Assembly: GCA_016937595.1 (NCBI GenBank)
Contig: JAFHKH010000054.1
Span: 1-55,620 of the forward strand
Reading direction: 5' to 3'
From: Pseudomonas cedrina subsp. fulgida
GTDB lineage: Bacteria; Pseudomonadota; Gammaproteobacteria; Pseudomonadales; Pseudomonadaceae
Length of the DNA: 55,620 nucleotides
Both the position numbers and the translations under genes were made by a program. The notes under the pieces are model-generated. The model worked only from the letters and a program-made list of their open reading frames with translations, was not told where the DNA came from and did not search any database. Of this stretch, positions 1 through 9,705 are shown in pieces (position 1 is the stretch's first letter; every line of letters starts with the position of its first letter).

Positions 1-39
1 CCGCGTTTATCCAGAATGCGCGCGTTATCGTTGATGTTC

Positions 40-64
40 TTCGCGAGCAAGCTCGCTCCTACAG
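40..64. repeat. REP-like element
   Basis: A short palindromic stretch containing GCGAGCAAGCTCGC followed by TCCTACA lies just after the stop of the PerM-type gene. The same motif recurs near 11.54, 14.84, 14.91 and (degenerate) 55.6 kb. This is the typical Pseudomonas REP sequence, dispersed by RAYT transposases; no RAYT gene is visible in the window. Confidence 0.7.
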
Positions 65-1132
65 TAGCGGAGCGACGACCGGCTCTTGCCGCGGCCACGC
101 ATCCAGCACCGCCTTGAACAGCGTCGCCAGCGGTATCGCAAAGAACACGCCCCAGAACCCCCATAACCCACCAAACAGCAGCACCGCACAGATGATTGCC
201 ACCGGGTGCAGGTTGACGGCCTCCGAGAACAACAGCGGCACCAGCACATTGCCGTCCAGGGTCTGGATGATCCCGTATACCGCCATCAGGTAGATGAACT
301 GGTCGCTCCAGCCCCACTGGAACAGCGCAATCAAGGTCACGGGCACGGTCACCACCACGGCGCCGACATACGGCACCACCACCGATATCCCCACCAGCAA
401 CGCCAGCAAGGCCGCGTAGTTCAGGTCCAGGGCTATAAAGGCGATGTAGGTCACGCCGCCACAGATGATGATTTCGATCACCTTGCCGCGAATGTAGTTG
501 GCGATCTGGCGGTTCATTTCCTCGGCCACGCGCGTGATCAGCGCACGTTCGCGGGGCAGGTAGCCACGGACCCAGCGGCCAATCATGACGCGGTCCTTGA
601 GGAAGAAGAACACCAGGATCGGCACCAGCACCAGGTAGATCATGATATTGACCAGCAGCGGCAGGCTGGACAGGGAAAAGGTCAACGCCCATTGCCCGAA
701 CTTGCCGATCTCGCCGCGCGCCACTTCGATGGCTTGCAGCACTTGTTCATCCGACACCAGGTGCGGGTAGCGCTCCGGCAACAGCAGCAACAGCGACTGC
801 CACTTGGCGAGCATGCCCGGCAACTCGTTGAACAGGGTTATCAGTTGGTGCCATAGCAACGGCAACACCACCACGATAAACAGTACCAGCAGCCCCATGA
901 ACAACGCGAACACCAGCCCCACAGCCGCCCCGCCCGGCAACCGCAAGCGTTCCAGCGTGGTGACCAGGCCTTGCATCAGATACGCCAGCACCATCCCCGC
1001 CAGCACCGGCGCCAGCATGCCACCCAAGGTGAGCACGGCCGTAAAGGCCAGGAACAGCAGGACCGCCAACACCACGGCTTCTTCATCGGAGAAGTAGCGC
1101 TGGATCCAGTCTCGTAACACTTTGAACATCAA
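59..1132 (-). CDS. AI-2E family transporter (PerM/YhhT type)
   Basis: This 357-residue polytopic inner-membrane protein matches the AI-2E exporter / PerM permease family. It has two hydrophobic hairpins at the N terminus (about 18-50 and 65-90), a polar periplasmic-type middle segment, and a cluster of membrane helices from about residue 150 on. The C-terminal half contains the family-typical run YIRGKVIEI and then VPYVGAVV. The family is loosely tied to autoinducer-2 or ion export, and its substrate cannot be read from sequence. It sits 26 bp downstream of the TusA-like gene on the same strand, so the two probably form an operon. Confidence 0.85.
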   Translation of the reverse strand: MMFKVLRDWIQRYFSDEEAVVLAVLLFLAFTAVLTLGGMLAPVLAGMVLAYLMQGLVTTLERLRLPGGAAVGLVFALFMGLLVLFIVVVLPLLWHQLITLFNELPGMLAKWQSLLLLLPERYPHLVSDEQVLQAIEVARGEIGKFGQWALTFSLSSLPLLVNIMIYLVLVPILVFFFLKDRVMIGRWVRGYLPRERALITRVAEEMNRQIANYIRGKVIEIIICGGVTYIAFIALDLNYAALLALLVGISVVVPYVGAVVVTVPVTLIALFQWGWSDQFIYLMAVYGIIQTLDGNVLVPLLFSEAVNLHPVAIICAVLLFGGLWGFWGVFFAIPLATLFKAVLDAWPRQEPVVAPLL

Positions 1133-1158
1133 TCAACCTCGGGTGGTGGGCAAACGGT

Positions 1159-1398
1159 TCAGGCCTTGCGCAACCAGTAACGGTACACACCGGCGGCGTC
1201 TTCTTCATGCAACAGGGTGTGGCCGGCCAGTTTGGCAAAGGTACGAAAGTCGCGCTGGGAGCCCGCATCCGTAGCGGTCACCTTGAGCACCGCGCCACTG
1301 GCCAGGCGATTGAGTTCCAGCTTGGCCTTGAGCAGGGGTAACGGGCAATTGAGGCCGCTGGCGTCAAGTTCGGCATCAAAGGCTACAGCGTCGGTCAT
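1159..1398 (-). CDS. TusA-like sulfurtransferase
   Basis: This 79-residue protein of the SirA/TusA/YedF family has the CPxP motif at residues 18-21 (Cys18-Pro-Leu-Pro). Cys18 carries persulfide sulfur in this family. I chose the ATG at 1398 because it gives the usual 75-80 residue length; the frame stays open further upstream but that stretch has no family resemblance. The arrangement TusA-like gene, PerM-type permease and divergent M48 protease recurs in Pseudomonas. In P. aeruginosa a TusA-like protein at such a locus has been linked to molybdenum-cofactor-dependent nitrate respiration; the same role here is inference. Confidence 0.85.
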   Translation of the reverse strand: MTDAVAFDAELDASGLNCPLPLLKAKLELNRLASGAVLKVTATDAGSQRDFRTFAKLAGHTLLHEEDAAGVYRYWLRKA

Positions 1399-1492
1399 GG
1401 TTTTACTCCGGGCACGCATTCGGGCGCTTAGAATATCTGGTCCGAAGCTCAGTGTCCGGCTACAGTAAGCTCTTTGTCGAAAGGCTCTGTGC

Positions 1493-2924
1493 ATGACTTT
1501 TTTGCGCCCCACCCTGCTGACGCTGGCTTGCCTGCTGGCCTCCCCAGGCTTCGCCGACGATCTGCCGTCACTTGGCGACGCCAGTTCTGCCATTGTCTCG
1601 CCACAACAGGAATACCAGTTGGGCCGCGCATGGCTGGCCTACCTGCGCGGGCAGGTCTCGCAACTGAACGACCCGCAGCTCAAGGATTACGTCGAAACCA
1701 GCGTGTACAAACTGGTAGAAACCAGCCAGGTCAATGACCGGCGCCTGGAGTTCATCCTGATCAACAGCCCGCAACTCAACGCCTTTGCGGCGCCAGGCGG
1801 CATTGTGGGGGTGAACGGCGGGCTATTTCTCAATGCCCAGACCGAAGGGGAATACGCCTCGGTAATGGCCCATGAATTGGCGCACTTGTCCCAACGTCAC
1901 TTCGCCCGTGGCGTGGAAGCGCAACAGCGCATGCAGATCCCAATGATGGCTGCGCTGCTTGGCGGCATCATTGCGGCGGCGGCCGGTGCGGCGATGCCGG
2001 CATCGCAGCGATTGCCGGCACTCAGGCCGCGCGATCCAGGAGCAGCGCAGGTTCTCCCGGCAAAATGAGCAAGAGGCCGACCGCATCGGCATCGTCAACC
2101 TGGAAAAGGCCGGCTACGACCCGCGCTCCATGCCGACCATGTTCGAGCGCCTGGGGCGACAATACCGCTTCGACGCCAAGCCACCGGAGTTCCTGCTGAC
2201 GCACCCGGTCACCGAATCGCGGATCGCCGATACCCGCAACCGCGCCGAACAGGCCAAACCCGGCGGCAAGGAAGACAGCCTGCGCTATCAGTTGATTCGC
2301 GCCCGGGTGCAGTTGCAGTACGAAGACACCTCGGGCCTGGCCGCCAAGCGTTTCCAGGCGCAACTGGACGAGAATCCGAAGAACGATGTGGCGCGCTACG
2401 GCCTGGCCATCGCTCAGATCAAAGCCTCTCAGTTCAAGCAGGCGCGGGACAACCTGGCCCCTCTATTGGCCAAGGCGCCAAACGACATCACCTACAACCT
2501 GGCGCAGATCCAGCTGGATATCGACAACAATCGCCTGCCTGATGCCCAGCAACGCACAGATCGGCTGCTCACCCAGTATCCCGGCAACTATCCGTTGAAT
2601 CAGATCCGGGTCGACCTGCTACTCAAGCAGAACCGCACGGCCGATGCCGAGAAAGCCCTGGATGCACTGCTCAAATCCCGCCCCGACGACCCCGACGTCT
2701 GGTACCAGGTCGCCGAGACACGCGGCTTGTCCGGCAACATCATTGGCTTGCATCAAGCGCGTGCCGAGTACTTCGCGCTGGTGGGCGATTTCCAGCAAGC
2801 GATCCAGCAGTTGGACTTTGCCAAGCGCAGGGCCGGCAACAATTTCCCTCTGTCTTCTCGTATCGACGCGCGCCAGCGTGAGTTGATCGAACAGGAACGC
2901 CTGGTCAAAGGGATGATGAGCTAA
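1493..2924 (+). pseudogene. Periplasmic M48 metalloprotease with TPR region (BepA-like), frameshifted
   Basis: The N-terminal part has a signal peptide (cleavage near GFA-DD, residue 21) and the zinc motif HELAH (His127, Glu128, His131). The continuation with the third zinc ligand (NEQEAD) and a C-terminal TPR-like half lies in another frame. The family is a periplasmic protease that checks assembly of outer-membrane beta-barrel proteins such as LptD. Between about 1988 and 2035 the family-like reading GDAGIAAIAGTQAA appears in a third frame. Two separate single-base losses in G/C runs (near 1990 and near 2032) therefore explain the break. Restored length is about 477 residues, normal for the family. 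Either a sequencing artefact or a real knockout. Confidence 0.85.
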
Positions 2925-2937
2925 ACCCCTCGCGCAC

Positions 2938-2979
2938 AAAAAAGCCCCGCCTTCATTCAACGAAGGCGGGGCTTTTTTT
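2938..2979. terminator. Bidirectional intrinsic terminator
   Basis: The stem AAGCCCCGCC / GGCGGGGCTT around a short loop is flanked by an A-run on the left and a T-run on the right. It therefore works in both directions between the convergent M48 protease and mucD genes. Confidence 0.9.
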
Positions 2980-2985
2980 ACCGAG

Positions 2986-4422
2986 TTACTCGGCCAGCTT
3001 GAACGTAATGAAGCTTGCACGCCCCTGACGCAACACTCGCATCGACACCGAACGATTCTTCGGCAACGCCTTGGCGATGTCGGTGAATTGCTTGGTGCTG
3101 TCGATTGCCTGATTGTTCAGGTGGGTGATCACGTCACCGGGCTGCAGGCCGATCAGCGAGGCAGGGCCGTCCTGCACTTCCTTGATCACCACGCCGCTCT
3201 TGAGGTCGAAGGTCTTCTTCTGCTCAGGGGTCAGCTCGGCCACGGCAATGCCCAGGCGATTGCTGCTGCGCTCGGCACCCGGTTTGGCGTTGCCCAGGGC
3301 ATCCAGGGTTGCGCCCTCTTCGGGGATGGCACCGACCGTCAGTTCAACGTTCTGGCGCTTGCCGTCGCGGATCACTTCCAGCTTGGCCTTGCTGCCCGCC
3401 TTGAGTGCGCCCACCAGGTGCGGCAAGTCGGCCGACATGACGATCGGCTGGCCGTTCATGCTCAGGATCACGTCGCCGACCTGCAGGCCACCTTTGGCGG
3501 CCGGGCCGTCGTCCTGAATCTGCGCGACCAGGGCACCGGCCGGCTTGTCGAGGCCGAAGGATTCAGCCAAGTCTTTGTTCACTTCCTGGATGACCACGCC
3601 CAACCAGCCGCGACTGACCTTGCCACCGCTTTTCAGCTGGTTGGAAACGTCCATGGCCACGTCGATCGGGATGGCGAAAGACACCCCCATGAAACCACCG
3701 GAACGGGTGTAGATCTGCGAGTTGATCCCGACCACTTCGCCCGCCAGGTTGAACAACGGGCCACCGGAGTTGCCCGGGTTGATCGGCACGTCGGTCTGGA
3801 TGAACGGCACATAGTTTTCGTTCGGCAGGCTGCGGCCGATGGCGCTGACGATACCTTGGGTCACGGTATGGTCAAAGCCAAACGGCGAACCGATGGCAAC
3901 GACCCATTGCCCGGCTTTCAGGTCCTGGGATTTACCCAGTTTCAGCACCGGCAGGTCTTTGCCCTCGATCTTCAGCAAAGCCACATCGGAACGTGGATCG
4001 GTGCCTACCAGCTTGGCCTTGAGCTCGCTGCGATCGGCAAGGCGCACCAGAATCTCGTCGGCGTCGGCAATCACGTGGTTGTTGGTGAGGATGTAGCCGT
4101 CCGGCGAAATGATGAAGCCAGAGCCCAGGGACTGCGCTTCACGCTGGCCACCGCCGCCACGAGGGGTGCGCGGTTGGGGCATGCCGCGCTCGAAGAACTC
4201 GCGCAGCATCGGCGGCAGGCCTTCAAGGTCCGGCATTGGCTGGTTGGAGACTTTGCGGTCGGGCAGTTTTTGCGTGGTACTGATGTTCACCACGGCCGGC
4301 GAGGCCTGCTCGACCAATTGGGTGAAGTCAGGCAACTCGACTGCTTGCGCAGGCAAGGCCTGGCCCAGCACCAATACCGTGGCGATTATGGATAGGTAAG
4401 ACTTCAAACGTGGTATCGACAT
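2986..4422 (-). CDS. mucD: MucD, DegP-type periplasmic serine endoprotease
   Basis: This 478-residue HtrA/DegP family protease has a signal peptide (residues 1-27, ending AQA), a trypsin-like domain with the catalytic triad His116 (TNNHV), Asp146 (RSDVALL) and Ser219 (GNSGGP), and two PDZ domains (about 270-360 and 385-470). MucD degrades misfolded periplasmic and outer-membrane proteins. It restrains AlgU signalling by removing the signals that trigger MucA cleavage. It is the last gene of the algU cluster. The 233-bp gap before it, larger than the other gaps in the cluster, suggests it also has its own promoter. mucC, which lies between mucB and mucD in P. aeruginosa, is absent. Confidence 0.95.
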   Translation of the reverse strand: MSIPRLKSYLSIIATVLVLGQALPAQAVELPDFTQLVEQASPAVVNISTTQKLPDRKVSNQPMPDLEGLPPMLREFFERGMPQPRTPRGGGGQREAQSLGSGFIISPDGYILTNNHVIADADEILVRLADRSELKAKLVGTDPRSDVALLKIEGKDLPVLKLGKSQDLKAGQWVVAIGSPFGFDHTVTQGIVSAIGRSLPNENYVPFIQTDVPINPGNSGGPLFNLAGEVVGINSQIYTRSGGFMGVSFAIPIDVAMDVSNQLKSGGKVSRGWLGVVIQEVNKDLAESFGLDKPAGALVAQIQDDGPAAKGGLQVGDVILSMNGQPIVMSADLPHLVGALKAGSKAKLEVIRDGKRQNVELTVGAIPEEGATLDALGNAKPGAERSSNRLGIAVAELTPEQKKTFDLKSGVVIKEVQDGPASLIGLQPGDVITHLNNQAIDSTKQFTDIAKALPKNRSVSMRVLRQGRASFITFKLAE

Positions 4423-4655
4423 ACAGCTCCCGTTACGACGAGCAGGGTTGAGCGACAGGGTTCAAGAAACGCCGGGAATGCGACCGGCATCTTTGCTCCG
4501 CGAACAAAACAAGGCCAGCGCCGACAAGCCCTGACCTATAAAAAACATGAGTGATTTTTGCAAGTGAAAATGCTGATCCAGACATTTCATGCTCTCGGCA
4601 GCCCAACTGGCACGCACTTACAGTGAAACGTCAGGATGAACATAAGATTAACGAT

Positions 4656-5618
4656 TCACGGCTGGGGGGCTGGCTTTTTTTCACCGCGCACCGACAACGC
4701 GATACGCTCCGCGGTGCCGACAGGGATCTCACCCACCACCGTAACCATCATTTCGCCATCCACCGTATTCAAGCGGCGGGACACGGCCACCGTCGGGCCC
4801 AGCTGAGTGCGGGCCTCCGTGACGCCGGCATCGCTGATTGGCTCAAGGAACACAGAGAAACGCGCCAGCCCGTCGCTATACATCAGGCTGTCTACCGTCG
4901 TTTTGGTCTGGGCGTCCTTGCGGGCACTGCTGGTGGTCAGTTGGAAACCTGGCGGCAACCATTCCATATGCCAGGTCTCGGTGGACTCTACCTTCGCAGC
5001 CTTACTCTTGGCGACGGTAACCGGTGCGCATTCGGCACTGGGTTGCAGATCGCGCTCGTCAGGCACAGCCGAGGTTTTCAAACGCGTGAACTGGAAGCGC
5101 TCAAGCAACTGGCCTTTATCATTCAACAGCAAAGACTTAAGCGGCAGCGCGGTTTCACGGTCCAGGTGCAGTTCAAAACCATAGCGGTATTGATCACGCG
5201 GCGTGATCGAAACGATCACCGCATTTCGACCGGCCACGCGGGATTTGCCAATGACGGCCAGTTCATAGAATTGATTGAGCTTTTGCGGATCCAGCGCACG
5301 TGAGGGTGCCTCACGAGAATTGCCGAGGCCTGCGACAAGCGTGCCACTGACACACTGCGTGCGGCCGTCCACGCGCACCACTTCCTGGGCAGAACCATCG
5401 AGCTGCAAGAGCCGTTCACGGACCTGACCATTCTGGACGCTGTGCCAGATGTCGTGGGTGGAAAAACTGCCATTACGTTCGTAGACGAACGTACCTTGGA
5501 AGCTCTGCTGCTGCTCTGCACGCCCAAGTCGAGTCAGCCAGTCTTGGGCTTCATCGGCATGGGCGGGGAGTGCTAAGCAACCACTGAGCAAAAGCGTAAG
5601 GAGCGGTATGGCTCGCAT
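4656..5618 (-). CDS. mucB: MucB (RseB), periplasmic regulator of the AlgU response
   Basis: This 320-residue MucB/RseB family protein has a signal peptide (residues 1-21, ending AHA). Its N-terminal lipoprotein-localisation-factor-like beta domain starts at DWLTRLGRAEQQQSFQGTF, and a smaller C-terminal domain follows from about residue 215. It binds the periplasmic part of MucA and shields it from AlgW cleavage; lipid or LPS binding releases it. Only 15 bp separate it from mucA, so both are co-transcribed. Confidence 0.95.
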   Translation of the reverse strand: MRAIPLLTLLLSGCLALPAHADEAQDWLTRLGRAEQQQSFQGTFVYERNGSFSTHDIWHSVQNGQVRERLLQLDGSAQEVVRVDGRTQCVSGTLVAGLGNSREAPSRALDPQKLNQFYELAVIGKSRVAGRNAVIVSITPRDQYRYGFELHLDRETALPLKSLLLNDKGQLLERFQFTRLKTSAVPDERDLQPSAECAPVTVAKSKAAKVESTETWHMEWLPPGFQLTTSSARKDAQTKTTVDSLMYSDGLARFSVFLEPISDAGVTEARTQLGPTVAVSRRLNTVDGEMMVTVVGEIPVGTAERIALSVRGEKKPAPQP

Positions 5619-5633
5619 AGAGCTCCTTACGGA

Positions 5634-6221
5634 TTAGCGGTTTTCCAGACTTGCTGCGCGAGCATAAGGCAGAGCGGTTTCAGTGCCTTTCAGGGCAGAT
5701 TCCTGTGCGTGTTGGCGCAGGTAGCCTGGAAGACGCTGGTCTTGCCAGCCGGATTGCCCTTGCAAGACACCGTTGGCCATAGGCCCGGTGGTGTCGGAGC
5801 TTTCCTTGTAGCCGGCCAATACCGCTGGGCCTTTGACTTGCGGACCGGCCATGACCGGCTGCTGAGTCTGCTGGGCCAGTTCGGCACCGGCGATTTCGTC
5901 CTGGTTATACAGGCGAACACCCGCCAGCACGGCAACAGTTACCGAGGCAGCGACTGCCAGGCGACCCAGGCTACGCCAAGGACCACGAGCAGCTTTTGCC
6001 GGAACGGCTTCATCAGCCAACGCGGCAGAAACGGCCGCAGCAATATCCAGACGAGGGATTAGAAGATCCTTGTGCATCACCGCCCGAGCGACTTGGTAAC
6101 GAGACCAGGTATCACGGGTTTCGGCATCATCAAATGCGTTGAGCACTCGACGAAGTTCCAGTTCATCCGCTTCGTTATCCATCACTGCGGACAGCGATTC
6201 CTGCAGGGCATCACGACTCAT
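5634..6221 (-). CDS. mucA: MucA, anti-sigma factor for AlgU
   Basis: This 195-residue RseA/MucA family protein has an N-terminal cytoplasmic sigma-binding domain (SRDALQESLSAVMDNEADE, residues 2-20), one transmembrane helix at about 87-104, and a periplasmic C-terminal domain that binds MucB. It sequesters AlgU at the inner membrane until regulated proteolysis by AlgW, MucP and ClpXP. The frame is intact over the whole length, so there is no mucoidy-type truncation. It follows algU by 32 bp. Confidence 0.96.
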   Translation of the reverse strand: MSRDALQESLSAVMDNEADELELRRVLNAFDDAETRDTWSRYQVARAVMHKDLLIPRLDIAAAVSAALADEAVPAKAARGPWRSLGRLAVAASVTVAVLAGVRLYNQDEIAGAELAQQTQQPVMAGPQVKGPAVLAGYKESSDTTGPMANGVLQGQSGWQDQRLPGYLRQHAQESALKGTETALPYARAASLENR

Positions 6222-6253
6222 GGCGGTTCCTCTCTTGGCTGTCGCCGCTGTCT

Positions 6254-6835
6254 TTAGTTCTCTTGCAACAACGGTTGCAAGGCTTTATCGATGGCTTCCC
6301 GGGCCCGGAAAATCCGTGACCTTACAGTCCCCACCGGACACTGCATGACGCTCGCAATGTCTTCGTAACTCAGACCATCGAATTCACGTAAAGTTAACGC
6401 CGTACGCAAATCTTCTGGCAGTTGCTGAATTGTGCGATGAACGGTGCCTTCGATCTCGTCGCGCAGCAATGCACGCTCCGGAGACTCGAGATCTTTGAGC
6501 CCGTGATCACCATCGTAAAATTCCGCATCTTCTGAACTTACATCGCTATCCGGTGGGCGGCGTCCGCGAGACACCAGATAGTTCTTCGCCGTGTTGATGG
6601 CGATTCGGTATAGCCACGTGTAGAACGCACTATCACCGCGAAAGTTACCAAGTGCACGGTAAGCCTTGATAAAGGCTTCCTGTGCAACGTCCTGCGCTTC
6701 ATGGGTGTCGTGCACAAACCGCACGATCAACCCGAGAATTTTGTGCTGGTATTTCAGCACTAGCAGATCAAAAGCTCGCTTGTCACCGCGTTGTACGCGC
6801 TCGACCAGCTGCTGATCCTCTTCCTGGGTTAGCAT
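6254..6835 (-). CDS. algU: AlgU (RpoE/sigma-22), extracytoplasmic-function sigma factor
   Basis: This 193-residue ECF sigma factor has region 2 at about 10-80 (DLLVLKYQHKILGLIVRFV; YTWLYRIAINTAKNYL) and region 4 at about 130-185 with the helix-turn-helix segment GLSYEDIASVMQCPVGTVRSR. It directs the envelope-stress and alginate regulon. The ATG at 6835 is chosen because a GAGGAG ribosome site lies five bases upstream; a GTG six bases earlier is less likely. It heads the algU-mucA-mucB operon and is divergent from nadB, as in other pseudomonads. Confidence 0.97.
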   Translation of the reverse strand: MLTQEEDQQLVERVQRGDKRAFDLLVLKYQHKILGLIVRFVHDTHEAQDVAQEAFIKAYRALGNFRGDSAFYTWLYRIAINTAKNYLVSRGRRPPDSDVSSEDAEFYDGDHGLKDLESPERALLRDEIEGTVHRTIQQLPEDLRTALTLREFDGLSYEDIASVMQCPVGTVRSRIFRAREAIDKALQPLLQEN

Positions 6836-6893
6836 GAACACTCCTCGTTGTGCTCGTAGGAGGCTTGCATAACTAAACGATCAGGCTTGCAAA

Positions 6894-6921
6894 CATAGAC
6901 TCGGTCTTTTCGCAAAAGTTC
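6894..6921 (-). promoter_or_regulatory. AlgU-dependent promoter upstream of algU
   Basis: On the minus strand GAACTT (6921-6916), a 16-base spacer and TCTATG (6899-6894) match the AlgU/sigma-E promoter consensus GAACTT-N16-TCtga. It lies about 60 bp before the algU start, so the sigma factor activates its own operon. Confidence 0.8.
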
Positions 6922-7298
6922 TCCCCCTTCAAGCAAGTTTCCGGCACGCACTGATTTGGCACACACGAAAAACGCAGCGCGGGCAATGCCGGCTGCGCGA
7001 ATAGTCTTGTCGCCGGTTTTTCTGACGCGTCCAATGCTCCCGACGGGCCAATAAACTCAACGTTTTCCCAGCTTTCGGGCAACCTGCTATTGAGTAGGGG
7101 CTCATGCAAAAAGTTCCCTTCTCAAAACCGGCCAATTTTACCCGAGCTGTGCACCGTAATCTCATATTGCCACGAATGCCCGGCTATTGTGCCGCTCCAC
7201 CCCTCTATATACTAGTGGCCCGTGTGCCCCTTTGATTCGCCGATCCAGGCGTCCTGTTTGCGCCAACCCTTCGGATCGCTTTTTGCGGAATCCCTTAA
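6922..7298. other. Intergenic region between algU and nadB
   Basis: This 377-bp region lies between divergent genes. Beyond the AlgU promoter at its edge I see no coding signal or strong hairpin. It must contain the nadB promoter, which I cannot place with confidence. Confidence 0.5.
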
Positions 7299-8914
7299 AT
7301 GAGCCAACAGTTTCAACACGATGTCCTGGTGATCGGCAGCGGCGCGGCCGGCTTGAGCCTTGCACTGACCCTTCCCAGCCACCTGCGCATTGCGGTGCTG
7401 AGCAAAGGCGACTTGGCCAACGGCTCGACGTTCTGGGCCCAGGGCGGTGTTGCCGCCGTGCTGGACGACACCGACACGGTGCAGTCCCATGTCGAAGACA
7501 CCCTCAACGCCGGCGGCGGCCTGTGTGATGAAGAAGCGGTACGCTTCACCGTCGAGCACAGCCGCGAAGCCATCCAGTGGCTGATCGACCAGGGCGTGCC
7601 GTTCACCCGTGACGAACACGCGGGCAACGACGACGGCGGTTTCGAATTCCACCTGACCCGCGAAGTGGCCACAGCCACCGCCGAATCATCCACGCCGCCG
7701 ACGCCACCGGCGCTGCGATTTTCAAGACGCTGCTCGAACAAGCCCGGCAACGCCCCAACATCGAGTTGCTGGAACAGCGCGTCGCCGTCGACCTGATCAC
7801 CGAAAAACGCCTGGGCCTGGACGGCGAACGCTGCCTCGGCGCCTACGTGCTCAACCGTGGCAGCGGAGAAGTCGACACCTACGGCGCGCGCTTCACTGTC
7901 CTGGCTTCGGGCGGCGCGGCCAAGGTCTATCTCTATACCAGTAACCCGGACGGCGCCTGTGGCGACGGCATCGCCATGGCCTGGCGCTCCGGCTGCCGCG
8001 TAGCCAACCTGGAGTTCAACCAGTTCCACCCCACGTGCCTGTATCACCCGCAGGCCAAAAGCTTTCTGATCACCGAAGCCCTGCGCGGCGAAGGCGCGCA
8101 CTTGAAACTGCCCAACGGCGAGCGCTTCATGCAGCGCTTCGACCCGCGCGCCGAGCTCGCGCCCCGCGATATCGTCGCCCGCGCCATCGACCACGAAATG
8201 AAGCGCCTGGGCGTCGACTGCGTCTACCTGGACATCAGCCACAAGCCCGAAGCCTTCATCAAGAGCCACTTCCCCACGGTGTACGAACGCTGCCTGGCCT
8301 TCAACATCGACATCACCAAAGGCCCGATCCCGGTGGTGCCGGCCGCGCACTACACCTGCGGCGGCGTGATGGTCGACCAGCACGGCCGCACCGACGTACC
8401 CGGCCTGTATGCGATCGGCGAAACCAGCTTCACCGGCCTGCACGGCGCCAACCGCATGGCCAGCAATTCGTTGCTTGAATGTTTCGTCTACGCGCGATCC
8501 GCAGCGGCGGACATTCTTGAGCAACTGCCACAGATTCCGGTGCCGGCCGCCCTGCCCCGCTGGGACGCGAGCCAGGTGACCGATTCGGACGAGGACGTCA
8601 TCATCGCGCACAACTGGGACGAGCTGCGCCGCTTCATGTGGGACTACGTGGGCATCGTGCGCACCAACAAACGCCTGCAACGGGCACAACACCGCGTACG
8701 CTTGCTGCTGGATGAGATCGACGAGTTCTACAGCAATTACAAGGTCAGCCGCGACTTGATCGAGCTGCGCAACCTCGCCCAGGTCGCCGAACTGATGATC
8801 CGCTCCGCCATGGAACGCAAGGAAAGCCGGGGCCTGCATTACACCCTCGACTACCCGCAGATGCTGCCCGAGGCCCGCGACACTATCCTGGTGCCATCCA
8901 CCTACGGCGGCTGA
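7299..8914 (+). pseudogene. nadB: L-aspartate oxidase NadB, frameshifted
   Basis: NadB is the FAD enzyme that oxidises L-aspartate to iminoaspartate in the first step of de novo NAD synthesis. The N terminus has the dinucleotide-binding motif GSGAAG (residues 13-18). The second part has the family stretches [11 protein letters not shown]-like (read [17 protein letters not shown]) and [10 protein letters not shown]. The frames change at about 7664: the family reading [19 protein letters not shown] appears if one G is added in GAAGTGG. The repaired length of about 538 residues is normal. De novo NAD synthesis usually depends on NadB, so an assembly error is likelier than a true null. Confidence 0.93.
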
Positions 8915-9329
8915 ACTTCAGGCGTACCCGCAAGCGCCGATGCACATCGGCGCCTTGCGCGTCCCTGGGTACGCAGACCGTGCGCACCCGCCACTGCCCC
9001 TGCACGCGATAACGCAGCACCACGATCAACGGCAAGGCCAGGCTGTCGGGACGCAACTGCACGCTGTGCCAACCGCGCTCGGCGCTCAATAGCTGCCAGC
9101 CATCCGCATCACGGCGCAGGCCACGCACGGACGAACGGTGAGTCAACAGGATAAAACGCGGCAAGACCCAAACGGCATGTGCGACACACAACAGCATGCC
9201 CAGGCTCGAGCAAGGCAACTCAATCGCCAACAGCGCACCCAACGCGAACAGTTGGGCGAGGAGATACGCCGCCAGCAACAGCCGTGAGGCCTGCCAGCGG
9301 CATTCGAAAACATTACTTGGGCTGGACAC
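8883..9329 (-). CDS. YgfX-like membrane protein (CptA family)
   Basis: This 148-residue protein has two hydrophobic helices close to the N terminus (about 16-36 and 40-60) and then a basic soluble part, the layout of YgfX (DUF1434). It overlaps the end of sdhE by 17 bp and is convergent with nadB, overlapping it by 32 bp. In E. coli the YgfX/YgfY pair was first described as a toxin-antitoxin pair (CptA/CptB) acting on cytoskeletal proteins; YgfY is now known as SdhE. A toxin role here is uncertain. Confidence 0.75.
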   Translation of the reverse strand: MSSPSNVFECRWQASRLLLAAYLLAQLFALGALLAIELPCSSLGMLLCVAHAVWVLPRFILLTHRSSVRGLRRDADGWQLLSAERGWHSVQLRPDSLALPLIVVLRYRVQGQWRVRTVCVPRDAQGADVHRRLRVRLKFSRRRWMAPG

Positions 9330-9567
9330 GATCCAGAATCATCCGGACCATGCGCTGCAGCTCCGGGTCTTCGGACTCGGCGCGCTCCATGAACCAGCCG
9401 AACATGTCCTGGTCTTCGCATTCGAGCAGCCGCACATACAGGTCACGGTCCACCTGATTGAGCGTCGCATACACCTCTTTGGTGAAAGGGACCAGCAACA
9501 CGTCCAACTCCAGCATGCCGCGACGGCTGTGCCAGTACAGACGATTGATTTCGACGTCTTCGACCAT
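9313..9567 (-). CDS. sdhE: SdhE, FAD assembly factor for succinate dehydrogenase
   Basis: This 84-residue SdhE/YgfY family protein has the RGxxE motif (RRGMLELD, around residues 15-22) needed for flavinylation of SdhA. A GAGGAG ribosome site lies seven bases before the ATG. It is followed by and overlaps the ygfX-like gene, the standard gamma-proteobacterial order. Confidence 0.92.
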   Translation of the reverse strand: MVEDVEINRLYWHSRRGMLELDVLLVPFTKEVYATLNQVDRDLYVRLLECEDQDMFGWFMERAESEDPELQRMVRMILDRVQPK

Positions 9568-9705
9568 GGAGCGCTCCTCAAATAGGGCGCAAGTATACAG
9601 GCCCGACAGCAGCGGAACAGTCGGCGTTGGTCACCCGCGACGAAACTATCCATTTGCCGGGCGCCCTCTATGATGCACCCATGACTTTTTGACCTGCGAT
9701 GACCC

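Noticed and set aside
3088-4395. 435-codon open frame antisense to mucD
   Set aside because: It mirrors the third-codon GC bias of mucD, is His/Ala/Val/Gln-rich without structure, and mucD is certain.
7313-8839. 508-codon open frame antisense to nadB
   Set aside because: Shadow of nadB. It spans the frameshift only because the opposite frame stays open; no family resemblance.
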